Below are positions 15,738-24,581 of a DNA stretch of 51,633 bases, one piece after another. The number at the start of each line of letters is the position of its first letter. Within the stretch, counting starts at the first letter, position 1. The notes beneath the pieces were generated by a model. That model had not been told where the DNA came from. It worked only from the letters and a program-made list of their open reading frames with translations, and did no database searches. The translations under genes and the position numbers were made by a program. The stretch lies in assembly GCF_013377085.1 (NCBI RefSeq), contig NZ_JACAAX010000048.1, positions 1-51,633 of the forward strand, written 5' to 3'. This stretch comes from Rhodoplanes sp. Lineage in GTDB: Bacteria > Pseudomonadota > Alphaproteobacteria > Rhizobiales > Xanthobacteraceae.

Positions 15738-16784
15738 ATGTCGTACTCGACCGCCACCGACGATTCCGCGACGGCCTTCACGATCGCCCTCAAGGCGCTC
15801 GACCACATCCGGGGGCTCGGGCAGATCCCGGATCCGCCGACCTTCGAGGTCTGGTTCACCTATTTCACCGGCCACAACGGTAACCTCAACCGCGATCTCG
15901 ACGGCACCGACCGGGAGAGCCTGTCGCGCGCCCGCGTGCAGGCCATCCACAGCCGGCACTTCTCGGACGAGCCCCATTTCGGCCAGCTCCTGTCGGTCGG
16001 GCAGTCGCTCGGCAACGAGACCAAGAAAGTCCAGCAGGTGATCGCGGTGGCGAACGGCTCGGCGGTCGATTACGGCATCGACCTGCAGAGCGCGGCCCAG
16101 ATGCTCGGCGAGGCACGCTCCGACCTGTCCGTCTCCAGCCTCGTCCAGTCGCTGGTCCGCTCCACCGACGCGATCCAGCAGACCAACGCGCTTCTGCAGG
16201 CGCAGCTCAAGCAGTCCGAGGACCAGTTCCGCCTGCTGCAGGAGAACATGGAGACGCTGCGGATCGAGAGCATGACGGATCCGCTCACCAGGCTCGCCAA
16301 CCGGAAGTATTTCGACTTCTCTCTGGCGCAGGCCGCCGGCAAGGCCGAGGACGAGGAGGAGCCGCAGCCACTGTCCCTCGCCATGGTCGATGTCGACCGG
16401 TTCAAACGGTTCAACGACGAGTTCGGGCACACCACCGGCGACGACGTGCTGCGGCTGGTCGCCTTCACGCTCAAGAACAATGTCCGCTCCTGCGATCTCG
16501 TGGCCCGCTACGGCGGCGACGAGTTCGCGGTTCTGCTGCCGAACGCCGGCCTCGCGGAGGCATTGGCGATCGGCGACCAGATCCGCCGCGCCGTCGCCGA
16601 GCGGCCGCTGCTGCGCCGCGCCACCAAGGAGAATCTCGGCCACGTCACCCTGTCGATCGGGGTGGCGGCGCGAATGCCGAGAGAATCCTCCGAGTCCCTG
16701 GTCGAGCGGGCCGACCGGCATCTCTACGATGCCAAGGCGAACGGGCGAAACTGCCTGGTCGGGGCGCCCGTCGGCACCGACTGA
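15738..16784 (+). CDS. GGDEF diguanylate cyclase
   Basis: A 348-residue soluble enzyme predicted to make c-di-GMP from two GTP. There is no transmembrane segment. Residues 1-140 form an uncharacterised helical N-terminal domain (FEVWFTYFTGHN about 36-47), followed by a coiled coil about 145-178 and the GGDEF domain (about 178-340). DPLTRLANR starts the domain. The active site is GGDEF at 259-263, and an intact inhibitory I-site RSCD is at 250-253, so feedback control by product is likely. The start at ATG 15738 has no strong ribosome site. Its position between ugd and the polysaccharide operon suggests it links c-di-GMP to matrix production. Confidence 0.9.
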   Translation: MSYSTATDDSATAFTIALKALDHIRGLGQIPDPPTFEVWFTYFTGHNGNLNRDLDGTDRESLSRARVQAIHSRHFSDEPHFGQLLSVGQSLGNETKKVQQVIAVANGSAVDYGIDLQSAAQMLGEARSDLSVSSLVQSLVRSTDAIQQTNALLQAQLKQSEDQFRLLQENMETLRIESMTDPLTRLANRKYFDFSLAQAAGKAEDEEEPQPLSLAMVDVDRFKRFNDEFGHTTGDDVLRLVAFTLKNNVRSCDLVARYGGDEFAVLLPNAGLAEALAIGDQIRRAVAERPLLRRATKENLGHVTLSIGVAARMPRESSESLVERADRHLYDAKANGRNCLVGAPVGTD

Positions 16785-17126
16785 TCCTGTTTGCACCGTT
16801 CGTCCGGGATCACGTTCACGTCAACGCCGGACGCGCCGTTTCGGCGGGCCACGCGCGCGACGCCGACCAATTCGTATCTGGATCAACGAGATTCGCGTCC
16901 CGGCCGCAGCCCGGCTCATCAGGCCGCAACATTAGACATTTTTTTGCCGTAATATCGCCTGCCGTAGGTCGCAATCATTATTAACGAGTGAACGGCCGAC
17001 CGCGACAATTAACCATCCGTCATTAACGAACTCTTCAGGAAACGATTGAGCGCGCCGGTCACTAGCCCATATGACGGTAGGTAACGCTGAAGAAGAAATC
17101 CGACAGCGGAAGTGGAGGCAACCCCC
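16785..17126. other. AT-rich leader region of the polysaccharide operon
   Basis: About 340 bases without a gene. Bases 16925-17045 are AT-rich and contain a T-run plus three TTAAC motifs (near 16980, 17010 and 17024). A CtrA site was considered but the half-site spacing is wrong. Such islands before exopolysaccharide genes are typical targets of MucR/Ros-type regulators, which is inference here. Confidence 0.4.
17046..17075 (+). promoter_or_regulatory. Candidate promoter of the polysaccharide operon
   Basis: TTGAGC (17046-17051) and TATGAC (17070-17075) are 18 bases apart and about 50 bases before the GTG start at 17127, directly downstream of the AT-rich island. Confidence 0.4.
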
Positions 17127-18296
17127 GTGCGCGTCGCTGTGGTCCATGATTGGCTTTACACGGTCGGCGGCGCCGAGCGCGTCCTCCGGGAAATTCTTCA
17201 GTGTTATCCCGGCGCTGACGTCTTCACGTTGTTCGATCTGCTCTCCCCCGCCGACCGCGCCAAGATCGGCTACGAGCAGGCGACGACCAGCTTCCTGCAG
17301 AAGATGCCGCTGATCCGCTCGCGGCATCGCTCCTATCTGCCGCTGATGCCGATCGCGATCGAGCAGTTCGACCTGTCCGGCTACGACCTCGTGCTGTCGT
17401 CGAGCTACGCGGTCGCCAAGGGCGTGCTGACCGGACCCGACCAGGTCCACGTCTCCTACGTGCATTCGCCGATGCGCTATGCCTGGGACCTGCAGCACAG
17501 CTATCTGCGCGAAAGCGGCTACGCCACCGGCCTCAAGAGCGCCATCGCCCGCACGATCCTGCATCGCATGCGCGTGTGGGACAGCCGCACGGCGAACGGT
17601 CCGGATGCCATGATCGCGAACTCGGCCTTCGTGGCGCGTCGCATCCGCCGCGTCTACGGCCGCACCGCCACGGTGATCTATCCGCCCGTGACGCTCGCCA
17701 AGAATCGCCCGGACGTCCCGCGCGGCACGCATTTCCTCGCGGCGAGCCGGCTCGTTCCCTACAAGAACGTCGAGGCCGTGGTGCGCGCCTTCGCGCAGAT
17801 GCCCGATCTCGAGCTCGTCGTCGCCGGCGACGGACCGGAAGGCAAGCGTCTGCGCAAGATCGCGACGCCCAATGTCTCGTTCGCCGGCTTCGTCTCCGAC
17901 GAGCATCTCCGCCACCTGATGGCGACGGCGCGGGCCTTCGTGTTCGCCGCCGAGGAGGACTTCGGCATCATCATGGTCGAGGCGCTTTCCGAGGGCACGC
18001 CCGTGGTGGCGCTCGGCCGCGGCGGCGCCCGCGAGATTGTCTCCTCGTCGCTGCCGCAGCGCTCCGGCATGTTCTTCCTGACGCCCGAGCCGAACGACAT
18101 CGCGAGCTGTGTGCGCGCCTTCGTGGCGCAGGAGCACACCTTCTCGCGCACGACCTGCCGGGTGCAGGCCGCCCGGTTCTCGGCCGAGCGGTTCCGCTCC
18201 GAGCTCTCCGCCTTCGTCGACAAGGAGATGGAGGACGCACGGCGGGCCCGCGACGCGACGACCGGATCGCTGCTCAACACCCGCAGCTACGCGTAG
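17127..18296 (+). CDS. GT4-type glycosyltransferase, first gene of polysaccharide operon
   Basis: A 389-residue GT-B fold glycosyltransferase of family 4 type. The N-terminal VVHDWLYTVGGAERVL is the Gly-rich loop region, and the C-terminal nucleotide-sugar region has SRLVPYKN, VVAGDGPE and EEDFGIIMVEALSEGTPVVAL, with the usual E-x7-E pattern. It would add one sugar of the repeat unit on the cytoplasmic face. The GTG at 17127 is chosen because a perfect GGAGG (17114-17118) precedes it by eight bases. The Wzc-like kinase gene starts 10 bases after the stop, so this opens the operon. Confidence 0.88.
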   Translation: MRVAVVHDWLYTVGGAERVLREILQCYPGADVFTLFDLLSPADRAKIGYEQATTSFLQKMPLIRSRHRSYLPLMPIAIEQFDLSGYDLVLSSSYAVAKGVLTGPDQVHVSYVHSPMRYAWDLQHSYLRESGYATGLKSAIARTILHRMRVWDSRTANGPDAMIANSAFVARRIRRVYGRTATVIYPPVTLAKNRPDVPRGTHFLAASRLVPYKNVEAVVRAFAQMPDLELVVAGDGPEGKRLRKIATPNVSFAGFVSDEHLRHLMATARAFVFAAEEDFGIIMVEALSEGTPVVALGRGGAREIVSSSLPQRSGMFFLTPEPNDIASCVRAFVAQEHTFSRTTCRVQAARFSAERFRSELSAFVDKEMEDARRARDATTGSLLNTRSYA

Positions 18297-18306
18297 AGGC
18301 ACCGGC

Positions 18307-20490
18307 ATGGGCACCCTCGCGACCGTGACGGACCTCGCCGGCGCTCCGCGCCGCACCGGCCTTCTCGTCAGGCTGTGGCGGCGGCGCGGCCTCGCCGCGC
18401 TCGTCTTCGGCAGCGTGATGGCCCTCACGGTGGTCGCCCTGCTGGTGTTGCCGGTGAGCTATCTGGCCACCGGCTCGGTGATTGTCGCCGAGTCCGAGCC
18501 GGGCTCGCCCAACGCCTCGGCCGCCTGGACCCAGAAGATCGGCGATCCCGCCGATCTCGAGAGCCAGCTCCTGGTGGTGCGCTCGCCCCGCGTGATGCGC
18601 CTCGCCATGGCGCTGCCGGGCGCCCGCGACGCCGTGCTGAAGGAGTGCCGCTACGAGGCCGGGCGCGGCCTTCTCGGTGCCCTCCTCCCGTCGCGCGCAG
18701 AGACCTGCGAAAAGCTCACGCCGGAGAGCGAGGAGCTGGTCGAGTACGTGGCGGCCCGCTACAAGGTCGGGACGGTCGGTCGCTCGCGCGTCATCAACAT
18801 CTCCTATCAGTCGCCGCTGCCGGACGTCGCCCACACGCTCGCCGACGCGCTCGTCACCGCCTTCCTGGACGATCAGAAGGCCGGCATGTCGTCGAGCCGC
18901 GAGGCGGCCGCCGCCTGGCTGTGGCAGGAAATCAAGCAGATCGATGCCGAGGTGCGCGAGCAGGACGCCGCCGTCCAGAATTTCCGCCGCGCCAAGGGCC
19001 TGATGCGGGGCGCCACCGCGCCGATCAGCTCGGAGCGGCTGACCAGCATCAATCAGCAGCTCGCCGCCGCCGAGGCGGCGCGCGCCGAGGCCGCCGCCCG
19101 CCTGCGCGAGATCGAGGCGAGCCAGGCCCGCGGCACCGCCGACGCCCCCGCCGTGCTGGCGAGCCGCTCGGTCGCCGACCTCAAGCAGCAGATCACGGTG
19201 ATCAGCGGCCAGCTCGCCAACACCTCCTTCACGCTCGGCGACCGGCATCCCTCGCTGCGCGCCCTGCAGCACGAGCGCGACATGCTTCAGCAGCGCCTCA
19301 CGCAGGAGGTCGCGACCGTGACGACGAGTGCGCGGCGCAGCTACGACGCCGCCAATGCGCTGGTCGCCTCGCTCAAGCAGCAGGCCGAGACCATCAAGGC
19401 CGAGGTCGCCGCCGCCACGGCCGACGAGGCCTCGATCGAAAGCATGGTGCGCAGCGCCGACATCAAGCGGCAGAAGTATTCCGAGCTCTACAAGCGGGCG
19501 AGCGAGCTGGAGACCGAGCGCCGCGTGCTGCTCGGCAGCACCCGCCTGGTCAGCCTCTCCGAGTTCCCCAGCAAGCCGTTCTTCCCCAAGAAGCTGCCCT
19601 TCCTGGCTGCCGGCCTGACGCTCGCCTCGCTGCTCGCCTTCGCGGCGGCGCTGCTGCGCGACCGGGCGGACGGCAGCGTGCGCGCCTCCGGCGACCTCGC
19701 CGGCGCCGCCGGCGCGCCGATCTTCGCCGAGCTGCCGCGCGTCGCCAAGGCGGCGTCCGCCACCCCGGTGCTCGGCATGCTGTGGAGCCGGCAGACCGAG
19801 CTGCCGCTGCCGGCGGCGCTGCAGAAGGCACGGCACGATCCGCACCTGCAGGACGCGCTGCGCAAGCTCTATGCCGGCATCGTGCTGGCCGGCTCGAACG
19901 AGCGCTTCCGCACCATCCTGGTGACCTCGCCGGGACCGCGCGAGGGCAAGACCTTCACGACGCTGGCGCTCGGGGAGCTCGTCGCCGCCACCGGCCGCCG
20001 CGTGCTGGTGATGGAATGCGACATGCGGCGCCCGACCTTCGCGGCGGCGCTCGACCTCGCCGGCGCCCCCGGCCTGACGGCGGTGCTGTCCGGCAAGTTC
20101 CCGCTGCGCGAGGCGGTGGTGCGCACCGGCATCCCCAATCTCGACGCCATCCCGGCCGGCCGGCCGACCACCGCCTCGACCGAGCTCCTGATGAGCACGG
20201 CGATGCTCGACGCGCTGCGCTTCGCCGAGACCTACGACCTCGTGCTGATCGACAGCCCGCCCGCCGATGCGCTGATGGACGCCCATGTGCTGGCCAAGCA
20301 TGTCGACGGCGTTCTGTGCTGCACCCGCTGGGGCCGTTCCTCGGTCGCCGGTGCGGCCGCCACCATCGAGAGCCTGCGGGCCGCCGGCGGCGACGTGTTC
20401 GGCCTCGCCATCACCATGGTGAAGCCCGACGACCTGCCGCTCTACGAGACCAAGGCGGTGCGCCCCGTCGCCTATCTGGGAGCCGCCTGA
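18307..20490 (+). CDS. Wzc/ExoP-like chain-length regulator with tyrosine-kinase domain
   Basis: A 727-residue PCP2a/BY-kinase fusion. TM1 is about 29-50, then comes a periplasmic Wzz domain with long coiled coils (about 60-420), TM2 about 431-450 with the Pro-rich PFFPKK before it, then a cytoplasmic P-loop kinase. Walker A is SPGPREGKT (541-549), Walker A' is MECDMRRP with Asp572, and Walker B is LIDSPP with Asp649. It controls length and export of a Wzx/Wzy-made polysaccharide by cycles of Tyr phosphorylation. The usual C-terminal Tyr cluster is reduced to Tyr713 and Tyr723. GAGG lies seven bases before the ATG. The next start codon overlaps its stop. Confidence 0.9.
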   Translation: MGTLATVTDLAGAPRRTGLLVRLWRRRGLAALVFGSVMALTVVALLVLPVSYLATGSVIVAESEPGSPNASAAWTQKIGDPADLESQLLVVRSPRVMRLAMALPGARDAVLKECRYEAGRGLLGALLPSRAETCEKLTPESEELVEYVAARYKVGTVGRSRVINISYQSPLPDVAHTLADALVTAFLDDQKAGMSSSREAAAAWLWQEIKQIDAEVREQDAAVQNFRRAKGLMRGATAPISSERLTSINQQLAAAEAARAEAAARLREIEASQARGTADAPAVLASRSVADLKQQITVISGQLANTSFTLGDRHPSLRALQHERDMLQQRLTQEVATVTTSARRSYDAANALVASLKQQAETIKAEVAAATADEASIESMVRSADIKRQKYSELYKRASELETERRVLLGSTRLVSLSEFPSKPFFPKKLPFLAAGLTLASLLAFAAALLRDRADGSVRASGDLAGAAGAPIFAELPRVAKAASATPVLGMLWSRQTELPLPAALQKARHDPHLQDALRKLYAGIVLAGSNERFRTILVTSPGPREGKTFTTLALGELVAATGRRVLVMECDMRRPTFAAALDLAGAPGLTAVLSGKFPLREAVVRTGIPNLDAIPAGRPTTASTELLMSTAMLDALRFAETYDLVLIDSPPADALMDAHVLAKHVDGVLCCTRWGRSSVAGAAATIESLRAAGGDVFGLAITMVKPDDLPLYETKAVRPVAYLGAA

Positions 20491-21644
20491 TGGCGCCCCC
20501 GCGGGTGATGTTCGTCAACCACACGAGCGCGATCGCCGGCGCCGAGCTCATCCTGCTGGACGTGGTGCGGGCCTGGCGCGGGGCGACCGCCTTCCTGTTC
20601 GAGGACGGACCGCTCGAGGCCGCGATGCGGAGCAAGGGCCTCGACGTGGTGCTGTCGCGGTTCGGGCGCGGGCTCACCAATCTGAAGCGCGACGCCTCGC
20701 TGTGGCGGGCGGCGCCGCTCGCCGGCCGGCTCGCCGGCATCACGGCCGAGATCGCCGGAGCGGCGCGCCGCCACGACGTGATCTACGCCAATTCCCAGAA
20801 GGCCTTCGTGCTGGCCGCGATCGCCAATGCGGCGGCCCGCCGTCCGCTTGTCTGGCACCTGCACGACATCATCGACGGCAGCCATTTCGGCGCCGGCCAG
20901 CGCCGCCTGCAGGTCGCCCTCGCCAACCGTTTCGCCGCCCGCGTGGTGGTGCCCTCCGAGGCCGCGGCGAGCGCCTTCGCGGCGGCCGGCGGCCGCGCCG
21001 ATCTGGTCGAGGTCGTGCCCAACGGCGTCGACATCGTCCGGGATCCGCGCTCGCGTGAAGACCTGCGCCGCGATCTCGGCCTGCCCGCCGGGCCGCTGGT
21101 CGGTGTGTTCAGCCGCCTTGCGCAGTGGAAGGGCCAGCACGTGGTGCTCGATGCGCTCGCCACGCTCCCGGAGGTGCGCGGCATCATCGTCGGCGATGCG
21201 CTGTTCGGCGAGCAGGACTACGCGGCGACGCTGCGCGCCCAGACGGAAAAGCTCGGGCTGGCCGGGCGGGTGCAGTTCCTCGGCCACCGCGCCGACGTGC
21301 CGCTGCTGATGCAGGCGGTCGACGTCATGATCCATCCTTCCGTCGCGCCGGAGCCGTTCGGCCGCACCTTGGTCGAGGCCATGCTGGCCGGCGTGCCCGT
21401 GGTCGCCACCGATGCGGGCGCGGCCGCCGACATTCTGGACGGGGGTGCCGCCGGCACGCTGGTGCCGCCCGGCGATGCGGCGGCGCTCGCCGGCGCGGTC
21501 GCCCGCGTCCTGGCCCGCCCGGACGACCTCGCCGCACAGCTCGATCGGGCCACCGCGCGGGCGCAAGACCGTTACGGCGTCGCCGCCATGCAGGACGCGG
21601 TCGCCGCCGTGATCGCCCGCCTCGCCGCTGGAGCGCACGCATGA
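20490..21644 (+). CDS. GT4-type glycosyltransferase
   Basis: A 384-residue GT-B glycosyltransferase. The N-terminal FVNHTSAIAGAELILLD is the acceptor-side loop. The C-terminal region has VVPNGVD, FSRLAQWKGQ and PEPFGRTLVEAMLAGVPVVATD, the signature of GT4 retaining enzymes. The start ATG shares one base with the stop of the kinase gene, and its own stop overlaps the next start by four bases, so translation is coupled along the operon. The sugar and linkage are unknown. Confidence 0.88.
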   Translation: MAPPRVMFVNHTSAIAGAELILLDVVRAWRGATAFLFEDGPLEAAMRSKGLDVVLSRFGRGLTNLKRDASLWRAAPLAGRLAGITAEIAGAARRHDVIYANSQKAFVLAAIANAAARRPLVWHLHDIIDGSHFGAGQRRLQVALANRFAARVVVPSEAAASAFAAAGGRADLVEVVPNGVDIVRDPRSREDLRRDLGLPAGPLVGVFSRLAQWKGQHVVLDALATLPEVRGIIVGDALFGEQDYAATLRAQTEKLGLAGRVQFLGHRADVPLLMQAVDVMIHPSVAPEPFGRTLVEAMLAGVPVVATDAGAAADILDGGAAGTLVPPGDAAALAGAVARVLARPDDLAAQLDRATARAQDRYGVAAMQDAVAAVIARLAAGAHA

Positions 21645-23035
21645 GCCGCACGCTGTCGGCGGCCGGCCGGTTGACCGGGCCGGTGCGCGGCTGGGTGCCG
21701 GCCGTGCTGCTGCTCGTCGCCACCGCGGTGGCGGGGCCGGCGCTCGGTGGCCTGTCGCGTCTCGTCTTCATCCTCGGCTGCGGGGCGGCCGGCTGGTACG
21801 CGTGGCGGCGCAGCCCCGGCGAGCACCTGCAGACCGCCCTGGTGCTGTTCGCCTTCGCGCCCTTCGTGCGCCGTCTCGTCGATCTCACGGCCGGCTACGA
21901 CCAGGCCGGCATCATGCTGGTCGGCCCGCTGCTGACGCTGCTGGCGCCGTTCCCGCAGCTCTGGCGCCGCCTCGAAAGCGACCAGCCCTTCGACCGCCGG
22001 ATGGGCCCGCTGCTGCTGGTCGGCGTCTGCGTCGCCTACGCGACCGTGCTGTCGATGTTCCAGGGCGACTGGATGAACGCCGCCGCGGGCGCGCTGAAAT
22101 GGTCGGTGCCGCTCCTCTATGCCGCCGCCCTGATCGACGTCGACGAGCCCGAGGACCTGGTGCGCAAGGCCGCCGCCGCCTTCGTCGTCATCCTGCCGGT
22201 GACCGGGCTCTACGGCATCTGGCAGTATGTCGATCCGCCGAACTGGGACCGCTACTGGATGAGCTTCGCGCCGATCATGTCGGCCGGCCAGCCGATCCCG
22301 TTCGGGGTGCGGACCTTCAGCACCATGAACGGCCCGGCGAGCTTCGCCACCTTCACGGGCGTCGGGCTCCTGCTGGTCGGCTTCCTTCGGCCCGGCTGGC
22401 AGTCGCTCGTCTTCGCCAGCCCGGCCGCGCTCGCCTTCCTGCTGTCGCTCTACCGCACGGCCTGGCTGTCGCTCGCGGTCGGCCTGGTGTTCTGCCTCGC
22501 CTTCGCGGTGAGCCGCCGCCGCGCCGCCGTGGTGCTGGTCGGTCTCCTCGCCGCCGTCGTGATCGCCGGCACCATGACGCCCTTCTCCGAGGTGATCGGC
22601 GAACGGCTCGCCTCGCTCACCGAGGGCAGCCAGGACGGCAGCGCCCAGGAGCGGCTCGAGCAATACGTCTCCTTGTGGAGCCAGTGGGACTCCTCGCTGT
22701 TCGGCGTCGGCTTCACCGTGTCGGACGTCGGCTCGGCCGGCACCATGGCGGTCGACGGCATGGTCATCGCCTGCTGGCTGGCCATGGGGATCGTCGGCGG
22801 CATCGCCTGCCTGACCGGATTCGTCTGGGCGGCCGGCAGTGCCGTCGTTGCGGCGTCGCGCGACGGCAGCCGCGAGGCCGTGCTGATCGGCGCGATCGCC
22901 TGTGGGGCGCTGTTCCAGATGCCGCTCGCCAGCATCGCGTCGGGCGAGCTCGGCTTCCTGTTCTGGACCTTCGTGGTGCTGGTCTCCGCCGCCCCGCGCA
23001 CGCCGGCCCGGCCGACCCGACGGATCGCAGCATGA
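21641..23035 (+). CDS. Wzy-like polysaccharide polymerase / O-antigen ligase family protein
   Basis: A 464-residue polytopic inner-membrane protein with about ten to twelve hydrophobic segments. A large periplasmic loop lies in the second half (about 165-235), with FGVRTFSTMNGPASFA and later SLYRTAWLSL. These follow the O-antigen ligase (Wzy_C-like) pattern, including an Arg in a loop near the catalytic region. In a Wzx/Wzy pathway it would join lipid-linked repeat units in the periplasm. ATGA overlaps join it to both neighbours. Polymerase is preferred over ligase because flippase and Wzc-like genes are adjacent. Confidence 0.82.
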   Translation: MSRTLSAAGRLTGPVRGWVPAVLLLVATAVAGPALGGLSRLVFILGCGAAGWYAWRRSPGEHLQTALVLFAFAPFVRRLVDLTAGYDQAGIMLVGPLLTLLAPFPQLWRRLESDQPFDRRMGPLLLVGVCVAYATVLSMFQGDWMNAAAGALKWSVPLLYAAALIDVDEPEDLVRKAAAAFVVILPVTGLYGIWQYVDPPNWDRYWMSFAPIMSAGQPIPFGVRTFSTMNGPASFATFTGVGLLLVGFLRPGWQSLVFASPAALAFLLSLYRTAWLSLAVGLVFCLAFAVSRRRAAVVLVGLLAAVVIAGTMTPFSEVIGERLASLTEGSQDGSAQERLEQYVSLWSQWDSSLFGVGFTVSDVGSAGTMAVDGMVIACWLAMGIVGGIACLTGFVWAAGSAVVAASRDGSREAVLIGAIACGALFQMPLASIASGELGFLFWTFVVLVSAAPRTPARPTRRIAA

Positions 23036-24579
23036 CGTCGGTCGTGACCAGCGACGAGACGCCGAGCGGTAAGGCGCGCTCGAGCCGCCGGCTGATCGCC
23101 GTGCTGATGGGCGGCGCGCTGCTCAGCAAGATTCTCGGCTTCGCCCGCGAGCTTTTGATGGCGCAGGTGCTCGGCGCCTCGCTGGTCGCCGACGGCTTCC
23201 GCGGCGGCCTCACGGCGGTGCTGCTGCCGCTCGTCTTCCTGCAGAACGAGAGCGTGCCCGCCATCCTGATCCCGACCCAGCGGGACGCGCAGATCCGCGG
23301 CGACGGTCCGCAGCGCCTCGCCGCCCTGACGATCGCCCTGACGCTGGTCGCGACCTTGCTGATGCTCGCCGTCCAGGCGGCCGGCCCCTGGTGGGTGGAC
23401 GCGGTGGTCGGCGGCTTCGTGCCCGAAGGCCGCGCCCTGACGCTCGATTTCGTGCGCATCATGGCGCTCGGCATGCCGGCCTCGGTGGCGCTGAACTGCC
23501 TCGCCGCCGGCGAGATCGCGCTCGGCATCTCGCGGCTGACCAATCTGCGTGCCGCCCTGCTCAATCTCTGCATCATGATCGGCCTGGTCCTGCTGGTGGT
23601 GACCCACCGGGTCGACGTGCTCGCCTGGGCCTTCACGATCGCCTTCAACGGGCTCGCCGGCTGGGGCCTGTGGGCGCTGTGGCGCGAGGGACGTTTCAGC
23701 CTCGCGGGCGCCCGCCCCGCCCTGGTGCTCGCCGCCGGCCTCGACTTCCTGCATCGCCTGCGGCCGCTGCTCGCGCTGCCCTTCGGCGAGCAGCTCAATG
23801 TCTGGGTCGAGCGCCTGCTGGCGTCGCGGATCGCCACCGGCACGGTCGCCTCGCTCGACTACGCGCGCACGCTGACCGACAGCGCCCTCCTGCTGGTCAG
23901 CCAGCCGGTCGGGCTCGGCGTGCTGTCGAGCCATCCGGCCACCGACGAGCGCGCCCGCGTCGAGGCGATCGCGGCGCCCGTGCTGGCGCTGGCGCTGCCG
24001 GCCTCGATCTATCTCGTGGTGTTCGCGCCCGACATCGTGCGGCTCGTCTTTTTCCGCGGCGCCTTCACGGAGCACGGCGTGCTCCTCACCAGCCAGGCGC
24101 TGCGCGGCATCGCGGTCGGCCTGTGGGCCTCGACGCTCGGCTGGATCCTGCTGCGGATGCTCAACAGCACCGGCCGCAATGCCCGGGTCGCCATCATCGT
24201 CGTGACCGCCTACGCGGCCAACATCGCCGTCAACCTCGCGACCTCCGGCCTCCAGCAGTCGGCCGATGTCGGGCCGCTGCTGCTCGGTCTCGGTGAGGCC
24301 CTGCGCAGCCTGGTGCTGCTCGGGGGCACGATAGTCGCCTTCGACTGCCGCCGTCGGCTCGCCGGACTGGTGCTGATCGCCTGCGGGCCGGCCGCCGTGA
24401 TGGCCGGCCTCGGCTGGCTGATTCACGAAGAAATCAACGGGATGTTGCTGCGGCTGTTCATCGGCGGCATCGTATGCCTCGCCACCATCGCGCTTGCCGC
24501 CGCCGTGCTGATGCCGGCGACCTGCCGGGCCGTATTTGCCCGCATCCGCAATCGCTGGCCGACGACGAGGAGGAGGTGA
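23032..24579 (+). CDS. MurJ/Wzx-like lipid-linked oligosaccharide flippase
   Basis: A 515-residue membrane protein of the MVF/MOP superfamily with about 12 to 14 hydrophobic helices. The first segment carries GALLSKILGFARELLMAQVLG, the recognisable MurJ-like start. Later FGEQLNVWVERLLASR and FFRGAF match the family's conserved helix-7/8 region. In this operon it is best read as the Wzx that moves undecaprenyl-linked repeat units across the inner membrane, rather than as the essential lipid II flippase. Starts inside the stop of the polymerase gene (ATGA). Confidence 0.86.
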   Translation: MTSVVTSDETPSGKARSSRRLIAVLMGGALLSKILGFARELLMAQVLGASLVADGFRGGLTAVLLPLVFLQNESVPAILIPTQRDAQIRGDGPQRLAALTIALTLVATLLMLAVQAAGPWWVDAVVGGFVPEGRALTLDFVRIMALGMPASVALNCLAAGEIALGISRLTNLRAALLNLCIMIGLVLLVVTHRVDVLAWAFTIAFNGLAGWGLWALWREGRFSLAGARPALVLAAGLDFLHRLRPLLALPFGEQLNVWVERLLASRIATGTVASLDYARTLTDSALLLVSQPVGLGVLSSHPATDERARVEAIAAPVLALALPASIYLVVFAPDIVRLVFFRGAFTEHGVLLTSQALRGIAVGLWASTLGWILLRMLNSTGRNARVAIIVVTAYAANIAVNLATSGLQQSADVGPLLLGLGEALRSLVLLGGTIVAFDCRRRLAGLVLIACGPAAVMAGLGWLIHEEINGMLLRLFIGGIVCLATIALAAAVLMPATCRAVFARIRNRWPTTRRR

Positions 24580-24581
24580 TC

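Noticed and set aside
16975-17035. CtrA-binding site in the AT-rich leader
   Set aside because: The TTAA half-sites are 10 bases apart (TTAACCATCCGTCATTAAC) instead of the 7 required.
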